A DNA stretch of 64,000 nt from contig NZ_AP024853.1 in assembly GCF_024346715.1 (NCBI RefSeq), positions 1,488,001 to 1,552,000 on the forward strand, read 5' to 3'. This DNA is from Photobacterium swingsii (lineage in GTDB: Bacteria > Pseudomonadota > Gammaproteobacteria > Enterobacterales > Vibrionaceae). Position 1 is the stretch's first letter, and every line of letters begins with the position of its first letter. Below, in pieces: positions 1-7,958 of the stretch. The translations under genes and the position numbers were made by a program. The notes under the pieces are model-generated. The model saw only the letters and a list, made by a program, of their open reading frames with translations, had not been told where the DNA came from and made no database searches.

Positions 1-2
1 GA

Positions 3-812
3 GCCATGTTGGCGGAAGCAGAGCAAGATGTGTTAGAACTTGAAGCGGGTTATAAAGCCAGCCAAGCCAGTGTTGCAAAAGCGAAAGCTGAACGTGACCG
101 TACCTTGGCACAATTTAAACGGTATGAAAAAGGCTACAAACGTGGCGCGTTTACAAAATCAGATGTTGATAATCGTCGTCAGTTTTACTTAAGTGCTGAA
201 GCAACATTAGAGGCGGCCAACGCTGAAGAGCGTCGAGCGAAATTGGCGTTTGAATCTGAGATTTTGGGCGAGAATACCACCACAGCGCAAGTCCAAGCTA
301 TGCTGCGTAAAGCGGAGTTTGATTTGGATGAAACTGTGGTTTATGCGCCAACAGCGGGTTATGTAACGCAAGTCACATTGCGCCCCGGAATGATGGCACT
401 ACCTATGCCACTGCGAACTGTGATGACCTTTGTGCATCAAGAAGAACAGTTTTTCGTGGGTGCCTTTAGGCAAAACTCGTTACTGCGTTTAAAGCCGGGG
501 TTTAAGGCTGACATGATTTTCCGTGCGATACCGGGGAAAACCTTTCGAGCTGAAGTGGTGGAGGTGTTACCTGCAATCGGTGAAAGCCAAGTACAAGCGC
601 AAGGGACGCTATACAGTTCTGACATGTTAAATCGCCAAGGCCGGCCACTGGTGAAGCTGCGTATGCTCGATGACATTACCCATTATGCATTACCGCAAGG
701 AACCAATGTTGAAATCGCAGTTTACTCAGACAGTTTTGAGCATGTTTCGATTATGCGTAAAGTGTTAATACGGATGAAGAGCTGGCAGAACTACTTGTAT
801 CTCGATCACTAA
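3..812 (+). CDS. HlyD/EmrA-family membrane fusion protein (YiaV-like), 5' truncated by the window edge
   Basis: The frame is open to the left edge, so the start lies outside the window and only the C-terminal part is present. Visible are a long helical hairpin rich in Ala, Glu and Lys (first ~100 residues), then the lipoyl/beta-barrel region with the hallmark 'VYAPTAGYV' followed by 'LRPGM', typical of periplasmic adaptor subunits that bridge an inner-membrane pump and an outer-membrane channel. The C-terminus (VLIRMKSWQNYLYL) resembles that of the complete YiaV-like protein at 59432-60655 (IIIRMKAQIYFVWAM), so the two are probably paralogues. A bidirectional terminator follows at 901-934. 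The exported substrate is unknown. Confidence 0.8.
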   Translation, partial: AMLAEAEQDVLELEAGYKASQASVAKAKAERDRTLAQFKRYEKGYKRGAFTKSDVDNRRQFYLSAEATLEAANAEERRAKLAFESEILGENTTTAQVQAMLRKAEFDLDETVVYAPTAGYVTQVTLRPGMMALPMPLRTVMTFVHQEEQFFVGAFRQNSLLRLKPGFKADMIFRAIPGKTFRAEVVEVLPAIGESQVQAQGTLYSSDMLNRQGRPLVKLRMLDDITHYALPQGTNVEIAVYSDSFEHVSIMRKVLIRMKSWQNYLYLDH

Positions 813-900
813 ATTGTACTCACTGCGTTTATTGGGTGCAGTTGTGTTTAGTGACGTGCTTTTCTAGTGTGTTTTAGCGCGCAGGTGTTGTCATCAAAAG

Positions 901-934
901 AAAAGGCAGTGAGGATTAATCGTCACTGCCTTTT
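901..934. terminator. bidirectional intrinsic terminator
   Basis: A perfect 12-bp stem (AAAAGGCAGTGA at 901-912 with TCACTGCCTTTT at 923-934) has a 10-nt loop. T-rich sequence on both strands serves the plus-strand adaptor gene and the convergent minus-strand gene ending at 960. Confidence 0.85.
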
Positions 935-959
935 TGTTCTTATAGAGAAAGTTATAAGG

Positions 960-1877
960 CTAGATACGTGTTTTTACGTAATCAAGTGCACCTGTAATCG
1001 CAGCAACTTGGGCGTTATTACAATCTTGATCTGTTACCAGTGCGCTGTCTGGGTAGACTTCGGTAGTTGTACCGTAAGTACAGTCAGTAATGCCATTACA
1101 CAGGCTCAGTGCCTTCATTGGGTAGTTGATCACGCCCTCTTGCTCAATCTTTTCACCAATGATCTTGCCTTCACTGTCTGGTGGCGCGATGTGTGTAACA
1201 CGGCGAACAGAATCAATTACGGCTTTTTGGAAGTCGGCTTGTGGGTTTTCAGTGTCGCCCACCGTGTAGAAGCCATCTGGTACGCTGTCTTCGATGTATT
1301 CTTTACCATCACGTGCAGACAGTGCTGGGCGGAATTCTTCTTCGTCAGTGTCTGTGGTTTCGTGAAGGTCGATATGTACTAGCACATCACCTAAAGAGTC
1401 CGCTAATTGCATTAGCGCGGCTGATTCTTCTGCTGGGCTATCGGCGAAGAAAGAGCGGTTAGGATCGATAGCGAGTGGATTCCAGCGGTTGATGGTTTCG
1501 TAACCCCAAGGGCTGACACAAGGTGCCACTACAATATTAAATGTATCGCTGTATTGCTCCGCATGTGTGTCTAGGAACTGAAGCGCGCCATGAACACCAC
1601 TGGTTTCGTAGCCGTGAACACCACCAGAGATCAAAACAGTTGGCTTTGAGGTATCCCAGTTTTTCGTTTTCAGTGAAAGCAGGGGAAAGCGTTCAGCATC
1701 GTAAGACAGTGCGCCATATTGGGTCAGATCAAAGCGGTCTTCGAGTGCGTTAATTTTTGTCACAACATCATCTTGGTAAGAGCGCTTAACCGTCACTTGT
1801 GCTCGCCATTGTGCTTTTTCTTCATCACCCCATTTTTGGCCTGGAGTACCAATTGGGTATGTATGCGAACTTTTCAT
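960..1877 (-). CDS. M14-family zinc carboxypeptidase / succinylglutamate desuccinylase-like hydrolase
   Basis: Predicted metallohydrolase of 305 aa. The M14 zinc site is visible: H88 and E91 in 'GGVHGYETSG', the substrate-binding 'DPNRSF' near residue 139, the third zinc ligand H172 in 'HIDLHETTD', and a likely catalytic Glu in 'TTTEVYPDS' near the C-terminus. There is no signal peptide, so it is probably cytoplasmic. A start seven codons upstream (1898) is possible, but the ATG at 1875-1877 has a GAAGGGA ribosome site at proper spacing. It is monocistronic and convergent with the adaptor gene. Family members remove amino acids or acyl groups from peptides or N-acyl amino acids; the substrate cannot be told here. 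Confidence 0.8.
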   Translation of the reverse strand: MKSSHTYPIGTPGQKWGDEEKAQWRAQVTVKRSYQDDVVTKINALEDRFDLTQYGALSYDAERFPLLSLKTKNWDTSKPTVLISGGVHGYETSGVHGALQFLDTHAEQYSDTFNIVVAPCVSPWGYETINRWNPLAIDPNRSFFADSPAEESAALMQLADSLGDVLVHIDLHETTDTDEEEFRPALSARDGKEYIEDSVPDGFYTVGDTENPQADFQKAVIDSVRRVTHIAPPDSEGKIIGEKIEQEGVINYPMKALSLCNGITDCTYGTTTEVYPDSALVTDQDCNNAQVAAITGALDYVKTRI

Positions 1878-1940
1878 AATTTCCCTTCGTTTTTCCACTG
1901 AATGTAACTGTGTCTTGAGGATAAATCACCAGCAGGAATG

Positions 1941-1968
1941 AAACAAGCACCGCATAGGGTGCTTGTTT
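1941..1968 (-). terminator. hairpin terminator downstream of the repeat protein gene
   Basis: Perfect 11-bp inverted repeat, AAACAAGCACC (1941-1951) and GGTGCTTGTTT (1958-1968), with a 6-nt loop. It lies 21 bp beyond the stop at 1990 on the minus strand. There is no long U tract beyond the stem, so efficiency is uncertain. Confidence 0.6.
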
Positions 1969-1989
1969 GTATAGGGAAATGCATTTGTC

Positions 1990-2874
1990 TTACGAATTCT
2001 TTGGCATCCACTTTCCTTGATTATTTTTACACAGCTCTGTTGCTCGTGATTCGAGTTGACGGCGCTTTTTACTGAGCTCTATTTTTAGCACTCGACATTG
2101 CGCAGGATCTTGCTGAGAGGCAAAGAGCGTTATCTCGCCTCCAATTTGAGTCGCGCTATTAAACCAGGTTTTTTTGCTGCCTAATTGGTTAGTTGCAAGC
2201 AACTCGCTGACTGTTTCGTTCATCATTTTTTCGTCTTTTTCTGATAGTGATGTACGAGAAAATAGCGGTGTACCGTCAGGTAAAATGGAAAGTGGCGCTT
2301 TAAGGATACCGGTAAACACACCTGAGACAAAACCTTCAGACGCCTGCTGTCCCACCGTTTCGACATCATTGACGAGTTGCTGAGCATCAGCGAGCAATAC
2401 GGGGGCATCTGCACGAATTGCTTCACTTTCATCTAATATTGCGGGGATTTGGCTAGATACGCCCGCAATACTTTTGTTGGTTGAATCAACCCGTTTTAAT
2501 ACTGCAGGTACTTGCTGGCGAAGTTGCTTTGATTCCGCCAAAATAGGTGGTATTTGTTTTTCGACTGCATCCACTTGCGCCAAAATGAGTGGGATTTGAG
2601 TGGTAACGTCGTCCACCCGTTGCAAAATGGGTGGGATACTCTGGTTGATCGCATCGACGTGTTCAAGCACTTCTGGGATTTGTGCTGTTATGGCATCGAC
2701 CCGCTCTAAAATGTCAGGCACTTGCTGTTGAGCTTGCTGAATTTCATCAATGAGAGGAGCAAGTTGACTCAGGTTTTGGCCAAATTGGCTGATGCTGTAA
2801 CCGACATAGATAAGGCTTGCTGCTAGCGTAAGGCGAGCCATATTGGTGAAGCTGGTGGCGCTAAGTAGTGACAT
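1990..2874 (-). CDS. membrane-anchored protein with 14-residue Pro-containing repeats, function unknown
   Basis: 294 aa, not recognised as a named family. A hydrophobic segment at ~14-28 should anchor the N-terminus in the inner membrane. Residues ~48-131 are six near-perfect 14-residue units of the pattern P..L..VDA....Q, with prolines at 53, 67, 81, 95, 109 and 123, then 144 and 158 after a 7-residue phase shift. The period of 14 (two heptads) predicts an extended, kinked helical rod. The C-terminal part holds 'LPDGTPLFSRTSLSEKDEKMMNETVSELLA', a basic stretch and two cysteines, and may be globular. The gene has a good ribosome site (AGGAAG) before the ATG and stands alone ahead of the DMT transporter gene. 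Confidence 0.7.
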   Translation of the reverse strand: MSLLSATSFTNMARLTLAASLIYVGYSISQFGQNLSQLAPLIDEIQQAQQQVPDILERVDAITAQIPEVLEHVDAINQSIPPILQRVDDVTTQIPLILAQVDAVEKQIPPILAESKQLRQQVPAVLKRVDSTNKSIAGVSSQIPAILDESEAIRADAPVLLADAQQLVNDVETVGQQASEGFVSGVFTGILKAPLSILPDGTPLFSRTSLSEKDEKMMNETVSELLATNQLGSKKTWFNSATQIGGEITLFASQQDPAQCRVLKIELSKKRRQLESRATELCKNNQGKWMPKNS

Positions 2875-2916
2875 AAGATGCTTCCTTTCATCTGTATTAT
2901 CAAAACAGTAGCAGTA

Positions 2917-3873
2917 TTAACGAGCGGGATCGAGCGTAACGCGTTTCTTCATGATAGGTAGGAAGGTATGCAGTAAGCTTGCAAATACGATGATGCTGAC
3001 CCCTGCCACTTTGTTCCATGGCATTGCTTGTTCAAATAAGGTGACTTGCCAAACAACAGTAAACAGTAAGTTGGTAAAAATAAGCGGTGCCAGTTGAGAT
3101 CCTGACTCGGCCAATCGGTATGCTTTTGCCCGCATGACTTGTGTGTTGATAATACATAGTGCCAGAAGTAACAGCATGGCGGGGACAGCAAAGGTACTGA
3201 CATGAGTTGTTAGACCTCCAAGTTCGCCAATTTGTAGCCAAGGCGCAATATGCATAAAGACTTCCTGACTGGGTACTGCGCTTGTTGCAACTAAAGGTAA
3301 TAAAATGAGCGCCGCTAGACTAAATGTCCACGCATTTAAGGCTGAAGGCGACAAACTGCCTTTACTGGCACGGTATAAGCTAAGTTGTGATCCTGCATTA
3401 AATATCCCCGCCGCTAAACCAATCAGTAATTCAGGTTTTAATTCAAACCCCTGTGGGTTGCCAGCCTGTAGCATCACACCAATAAACATCAAGGTAAGGT
3501 TAAGAAAGGTTGCCGGTTTAATCGATGTATTAAAGAACAGTTTTTCTAACAAGGGAATAAACAAAGGTCCCGTGCTGAATAGCACCACGGTTTCGACTAG
3601 CGTCAGATGATCAATTGCGTATAAGAAACACCACTGACTTGCTGAAATGCAAAGAGCACGGATCAATAAGCCTTTCCACATATTACGTGGTGGCAGTTGC
3701 CAATGTTGAAAAGCTAAGAATATGAAGAGTATTATGGCTGGAATAGCAAAACGTAGAAAACTTAACCACTCTGCGGTGAAGGTATGACTGAGCCATTTCG
3801 CTAACACACCATTGAGCGATAAGGTAAAGGTGCTGGCAACCATAAATAAAGTGGGGCGGTAATCTGTCGTCAT
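2917..3873 (-). CDS. EamA/DMT-superfamily permease
   Basis: 318 aa, strongly hydrophobic, with about ten predicted transmembrane helices arranged as two EamA repeats (roughly residues 8-145 and 160-300); this is the usual length for inner-membrane drug/metabolite exporters. 'AGIFNAGSQLSLYRASK' at the start of the second half is typical. The start ATG has AGGAG 7 nt upstream. It is divergent from the LysR gene at 3964 with a 90-bp shared promoter region, the common arrangement in which the regulator controls the exporter. Substrate unknown; amino acids or metabolites are usual. Confidence 0.85.
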   Translation of the reverse strand: MTTDYRPTLFMVASTFTLSLNGVLAKWLSHTFTAEWLSFLRFAIPAIILFIFLAFQHWQLPPRNMWKGLLIRALCISASQWCFLYAIDHLTLVETVVLFSTGPLFIPLLEKLFFNTSIKPATFLNLTLMFIGVMLQAGNPQGFELKPELLIGLAAGIFNAGSQLSLYRASKGSLSPSALNAWTFSLAALILLPLVATSAVPSQEVFMHIAPWLQIGELGGLTTHVSTFAVPAMLLLLALCIINTQVMRAKAYRLAESGSQLAPLIFTNLLFTVVWQVTLFEQAMPWNKVAGVSIIVFASLLHTFLPIMKKRVTLDPAR

Positions 3874-3963
3874 GCTTTTCTCCTGCTATGTTGTAAGGCT
3901 ACGTGGTCTGATACCAGAGAAAAAGCGAATAATAGTGAACATCTATGTTAGGAAAACTTACAG

Positions 3964-4893
3964 ATGAGAAAGCTGGTTCCGCTTAAATCAATTTATGCCT
4001 TTGTTGCTGTCGCTGAAATGGGCAGCATGACCGAAGCGGCTGATGTGCTTTGTGTGAGCCATTCGGCGATCAGCCAAGCGATAAAGGCGCTGGAGAAGCA
4101 GATCGGTCAGCCACTATTTAATCGAACGGGGCGGCGAGTCGAGCTTAATCAAGCCGGAAGGAAGTATTACCGAAAGGTAGCACCCGCATTGGAGCAAATC
4201 GTAGAGGCCACTGAAGAGCTGGTTGATATCCACCATGATAAGCATTTAACCATCAATATGGTGCATTCACTCGCGCTGCATTGGTGGATTCCACGAGTGC
4301 CAGATTTTCAGCAAGCCATGCCTGAGTTAGATGTTCGTATCTCTAATATTTTGGGAAGCTTTGAACTTGAACGAGAAGGCGTCGATATTGCCCTTATTCA
4401 TGGCAAGCCGAACGAATGGGAAGATTATTATTGCGAAAAGCTGGGTGATGATGAGCTGATCATGGTGTGCAGCCCGCAGCTGATCGAGTTAGCAACCTCG
4501 CCACCATTAAAAAAAGCACTGAAAAGCCCTCACTTAATTGATTCCGCTAAACGGCTACTTAGCCACTTCCCGCCTATTTTTGTCACGAATGACAGACGCA
4601 AACATGACTGGCAGGTCTGGTGCGAAGCGAATGGTATCGAATTACCACTTCAACAAAACAACTTAACCTTTTCGGCATCAATTCAAGCTGTGCAAGCCAC
4701 AATACGACGGTTGGGGGTATTGATCACCCATCGGCAGTTTGTCCGTGATGACATTACCCATGGCGTATTAGCCGAAATAGGCCCGTCAGTCCTAAATCCT
4801 TATCAAGATTATTACTTTGTTTGTCCTCCAGATAAGTTGCGACGTGAAACAGCCCTAATGCTACGCGCTTGGCTAAGGGAACAGTTCAAATAG
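3964..4893 (+). CDS. LysR-family transcriptional regulator (GcvA-like)
   Basis: 309 aa. The N-terminal winged helix-turn-helix is clear (residues ~6-65, 'MTEAADVLCVSHSAISQAIKALEKQIG', then 'LFNRTGRRVELNQAG'). A periplasmic-binding-protein-like effector domain follows from ~90 to the end. The opening 'PLKSIYAFVAVAEMGSMTEAA' resembles the GcvA/AmpR subgroup. Encoded divergently from the DMT permease at 2917-3873, which is its most likely target by neighbourhood; the effector is unknown. Confidence 0.9.
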   Translation: MRKLVPLKSIYAFVAVAEMGSMTEAADVLCVSHSAISQAIKALEKQIGQPLFNRTGRRVELNQAGRKYYRKVAPALEQIVEATEELVDIHHDKHLTINMVHSLALHWWIPRVPDFQQAMPELDVRISNILGSFELEREGVDIALIHGKPNEWEDYYCEKLGDDELIMVCSPQLIELATSPPLKKALKSPHLIDSAKRLLSHFPPIFVTNDRRKHDWQVWCEANGIELPLQQNNLTFSASIQAVQATIRRLGVLITHRQFVRDDITHGVLAEIGPSVLNPYQDYYFVCPPDKLRRETALMLRAWLREQFK

Positions 4894-4982
4894 AGTTTAT
4901 AATGTTTTTCATCAAACCTGTTGATTATTGATAAATGAACACTGTATTATAGGTTTGTTGTTAAACATTATAAGAGCAGATC

Positions 4983-5363
4983 ATGAAGCAACTTAAAAAA
5001 GCGTTATTAATTGGTAGTGTATTAGCAGTAACTGCAGGTTGTTCAAGCATTGCTGAGAGTTTGGTTGAAAGTTACACCAGTGAAAACGGCACGGAAGTTT
5101 TGATCGGTCAAGCGGTACCTAAAGAAGCAATGCAATGTAAATTGCTACTTAACGAAGTACGTGAATGGAAAATCACAGATCGTGCAACCCCAAATCTTGG
5201 TATGGAGCGGTTAGTGGGTGAAGTATTAGAGCCGGCAGTCAAGCTAGGTGCTAATTACGTCCACTTAGATATCCCATCTGAAGTGTCAGTAATGGGTGTG
5301 CCAGTGACTATTTTAAGAGATGCACAAGCGAACTATTACGATTGTGAGTCTACTCAGTTTTAA
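4983..5363 (+). CDS. small outer-membrane lipoprotein, DUF4156-like
   Basis: 126 aa with a lipoprotein signal peptide: Lys-rich start, hydrophobic core and lipobox 'VTAGC', making Cys20 the lipidated residue; Ser at +2 predicts outer-membrane sorting. The mature part has two further cysteines (in 'MQCKLL' and 'YDCES') and a central 'LGANYVHLD', the layout of YjeI-type DUF4156 lipoproteins, though similarity is by eye only. The gene stands alone between the LysR gene and a terminator at 5432-5465. Function unknown. Confidence 0.7.
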   Translation: MKQLKKALLIGSVLAVTAGCSSIAESLVESYTSENGTEVLIGQAVPKEAMQCKLLLNEVREWKITDRATPNLGMERLVGEVLEPAVKLGANYVHLDIPSEVSVMGVPVTILRDAQANYYDCESTQF

Positions 5364-5431
5364 GATTTGGTACTTCAGCACGCTGTGAGCAGTAACCTAT
5401 TTCTGTCAAACAGCTCTGCTTGTTTGAAACT

Positions 5432-5465
5432 AAAACGGCTCATCATCTAGGTGGTAAGCCGTTTT
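5432..5465. terminator. bidirectional terminator between lipoprotein gene and acr3
   Basis: Inverted repeat AAAACGGCT (5432-5440) and AGCCGTTTT (5457-5465) with a T run continuing to 5467. It serves the lipoprotein gene on plus and the arsenite exporter gene on minus. Confidence 0.8.
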
Positions 5466-5497
5466 TTCATTTCAGTTTGGTCTACAATAGCTAGCGA

Positions 5498-6523
5498 TTA
5501 ACTTGTGGCTTCATTAATAGCAAAATCTGCACGTGTTTTATTCGCATAAGCAACCAGTGATAGCATCACAGGTACTTCAACCAAGACGCCAACAACCGTT
5601 GCTAACGCCGCACCTGAATGGATACCAAATAGGCTGATAGCCACGGCAACAGCAAGCTCAAAGAAGTTTGATGCTCCTATCATGGCACCAGGTGCCGCGA
5701 CTTGGTGCGGTTGCCCCCATTTTTTCATCCAAATATACGTCACAGCAAAGATCAGGTACGTCTGAATTAATAGAGGGACAGCGATGAGTACGATGTCTAA
5801 CGGGTTCTCGATAATGGTTTGTGCTTGAAAGCCAAATAGTAAAATCACAGTGCCTACCAAACCCACAATCGAAAATGGCTTTAATGTCGCGCCAAGTTTA
5901 TCGAGCTTAGTTTGATTATTCACTACGCGGCGAGTAATAACACCTGCGACTAAAGGCACTACGACAAACAGTGAAACCGACAAGATCAGGGTATCCCAAG
6001 GAACGGTCACATCTGTTACGCCTAGTAAAAATGCGGCTAGTGGCGCGAAAGCAACAACCATGATCAAATCGTTAATCGACACTTGTACTAGGGTGTAGTT
6101 CGCATCGCCCTTGGTGAGCTGGCTCCATACAAACACCATAGCAGTACAAGGTGCGACACCCAGTAAGATCATGCCTGCAATGTATTGATCGCCAAGCTCT
6201 GGGCTGATCCACGGGCCAAAAATATAACGCATGAACAACATAGCAAGCAGCGCCATAGAGAAAGGCTTGATCAACCAGTTCACCACAACGGTTATGATTA
6301 ACCCTTTAGGGCGACGGTGAACGTTTTTTACCGAAGTGAAATCAACCTGCATCATCATCGGATAAATCATTAACCAAATAAGTACAGCAATCACTAAGTT
6401 GATTTGTGCGTACTGGAGATCACCCAAAGCGAGAAATGTGTCGGGAAATAGTATTCCAGCAAAAAGGCCGACAATCATACCTAGGCCGACCCATACACTT
6501 AAAAAGCGTTCGAAAATACCCAT
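5498..6523 (-). CDS. ACR3-family arsenite efflux permease
   Basis: 341 aa with about ten transmembrane helices, matching the length of bacterial Acr3 (ArsB of the Bacillus type), which expels As(OH)3 across the inner membrane using the proton motive force. The family signature around the functional cysteine is present: 'GVAPCTAMVFVWS' with C126, followed by 'KGDANYTLVQVSINDLIM'. It lies 155 bp downstream of arsR on the same strand and should be induced by arsenite through it. The intergenic stretch holds short hairpins (6582-6617) that might tune expression. Antimonite transport is also possible in this family. Confidence 0.9.
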   Translation of the reverse strand: MGIFERFLSVWVGLGMIVGLFAGILFPDTFLALGDLQYAQINLVIAVLIWLMIYPMMMQVDFTSVKNVHRRPKGLIITVVVNWLIKPFSMALLAMLFMRYIFGPWISPELGDQYIAGMILLGVAPCTAMVFVWSQLTKGDANYTLVQVSINDLIMVVAFAPLAAFLLGVTDVTVPWDTLILSVSLFVVVPLVAGVITRRVVNNQTKLDKLGATLKPFSIVGLVGTVILLFGFQAQTIIENPLDIVLIAVPLLIQTYLIFAVTYIWMKKWGQPHQVAAPGAMIGASNFFELAVAVAISLFGIHSGAALATVVGVLVEVPVMLSLVAYANKTRADFAINEATS

Positions 6524-6678
6524 GTTATGTTCCTTGAATTTATTTACTGTCGTTTAGGTGAAAACCTTCAGTAAATGAAAGGTGAGAGAATCCGCTCTCC
6601 TTAGTGATAAGGAGAGTACAATTTGAGAATATAAGTGCCGCTCTGTTATAGAGAGGCGCTTGCGAGTGTTACTAAGTG

Positions 6679-7050
6679 CTACTCAGTGTGCTTATCCTGC
6701 GCGTATGTTTGATCGCAGCTTGGACAAATCGAGTTAGCCGAAGGCGGAGAACAAGCCGTGTTGTCTTCACTTTCACAGCATTCTTCTGTCATGTATGCGA
6801 TTAAATCCAGCATTAAAGGAATGTCGGCGCGGTAACGTTGAAAGCGTCCTTCTTTGGTTACGGTTACTAACCCCGCATGAAACATGGCTTTTAAATGAAA
6901 TGACAATGAGTTTGGTGCTACACCCATCTCTGTAGCCATTTCGCCAGCCACTAGACCCTTACTTCCTGCTTTAACTAATAGGCGCCATGCATCTAATCGC
7001 ACACCAGAAGAAAGGGATTCAAAAATTTTCGTAGCGTTATCTCTGTTCAT
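6679..7050 (-). CDS. arsR: ArsR/SmtB-family arsenic-responsive repressor
   Basis: 123 aa winged-helix repressor. The recognition helix region is 'GVAPNSLSFHLKAMFHAGLV' (residues 43-62), followed by the beta wing 'KEGRFQRYRAD'. The classic ELCVCDL metal site of the alpha-3 helix is absent; instead the C-terminus carries five cysteines (C91, C92, C100, C109, C112), so As(III) is probably sensed there, as in the ArsR variants with C-terminal thiols. First gene of the arsR-acr3 unit, with a palindromic operator just upstream of its start. The accessory island begins within ~70 bp of the start codon, so its promoter region borders foreign DNA. Confidence 0.85.
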   Translation of the reverse strand: MNRDNATKIFESLSSGVRLDAWRLLVKAGSKGLVAGEMATEMGVAPNSLSFHLKAMFHAGLVTVTKEGRFQRYRADIPLMLDLIAYMTEECCESEDNTACSPPSANSICPSCDQTYAQDKHTE

Positions 7051-7053
7051 AAC

Positions 7054-7077
7054 TTCAATATTACAAGAACTATTGAA
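7054..7077. promoter_or_regulatory. probable ArsR operator
   Basis: Perfect 7-bp inverted repeat TTCAATA (7054-7060) and TATTGAA (7071-7077) with a 10-bp spacer, starting 4 bp upstream of the arsR start codon. This symmetry and position fit an autoregulatory ArsR site. Confidence 0.65.
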
Positions 7078-7116
7078 ATGATCAAGTTCTAAACGGGAGT
7101 TTTAATTTTGTTTTGT

Positions 7117-7309
7117 GTGGTTTCCAGTCCTGTTCTGGATTCTTTCCGGCCAAACTGGACTGGCTTTTTTATCTTATCTGTTTGTTTTTAAATGACTTAT
7201 GAAAAATCGATGAATTTTCTGAAATTCCGGTTTCCAGTTTGAGTGGTTTTTAGGTGGTTTTCGTGAGGAAAGTGCGGTTCAGCTTTAATAGCTAACTTGA
7301 AAATGCCCC
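7117..7309. repeat. dispersed repeat copy 1, segments B (7117-7262) and C (7263-7309); left border of the island
   Basis: Segment B (146 bp) is nearly identical to 31372-31517, with about six mismatches by eye and no gap. Segment C (7263-7309) matches 34242-34288 instead. B contains several TTTCCAGT/ACTGG motifs on both strands. Segment A, which precedes B in the other two copies, is missing here and is replaced by the arsR promoter region. No open reading frame is evident. Confidence 0.85.
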
Positions 7310-7958
7310 TTTTCGTGTTAGATTAAATACTCATTCATAGGCTGTTAATGCTGGTTTTCGATCCTAGAGCTTATGCGTGGATGAAAAGGTTTCCTAAGTT
7401 ATCTACGCTCGATTTCTCCCAAAAGCCTGCAAAATCGAAGTTCCTTACCAGTAAAGTCGATCTGAATGGTCATGCGCAACTTGAACGATCGCACTAAGGC
7501 ACTTTTGCCTCCATAGCACCTCAACTACAAAGTTTACAGAGCTAAATTTAACATGCTTTTTATAATGTAGGGATAGGGGGGCAGTGACGGAACTTAGCTC
7601 GGTCTGAATTGACTCTATTAAAGATAATCTAGATATGATTGACCTGTTTATTGCACTATTTCTGACATTACAGAAACAACTTCCACGTCTATTTTAGATA
7701 TTGCATTGTGTGTAATGTATTGATATTAAACATATATCTGGAAATGCACCTGTTTGTTAAATATTATATGAGTGCAAATGCTTACTTAGTTGCGACAGTG
7801 AGAGCTATTTCATTGTTTTAAATGAGGTTTATGATAATCTTTGTCAGAGTTACAGAAGTGCATTCGTAACTCTGACTATTCTCTATCTAGAGCATTTTAA
7901 ACAATATTTTTATCATCAAACAATTGGTGTTTAGACTTTAAATAAAGGGATTATACCT
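7310..7958. other. non-coding stretch at the left end of the island
   Basis: No convincing gene. A 49-codon frame (ATG 7348-7350 to TAA 7495-7497) has only a weak ribosome site and is recorded as a possible remnant. The rest is AT-rich sequence leading into the promoter of the 719-aa gene. Confidence 0.4.

Noticed and set aside
867..1382. 171-aa plus-strand open frame
   Set aside because: It is antisense to the M14 hydrolase gene, lacks a ribosome site and has Cys-rich composition typical of a shadow frame.
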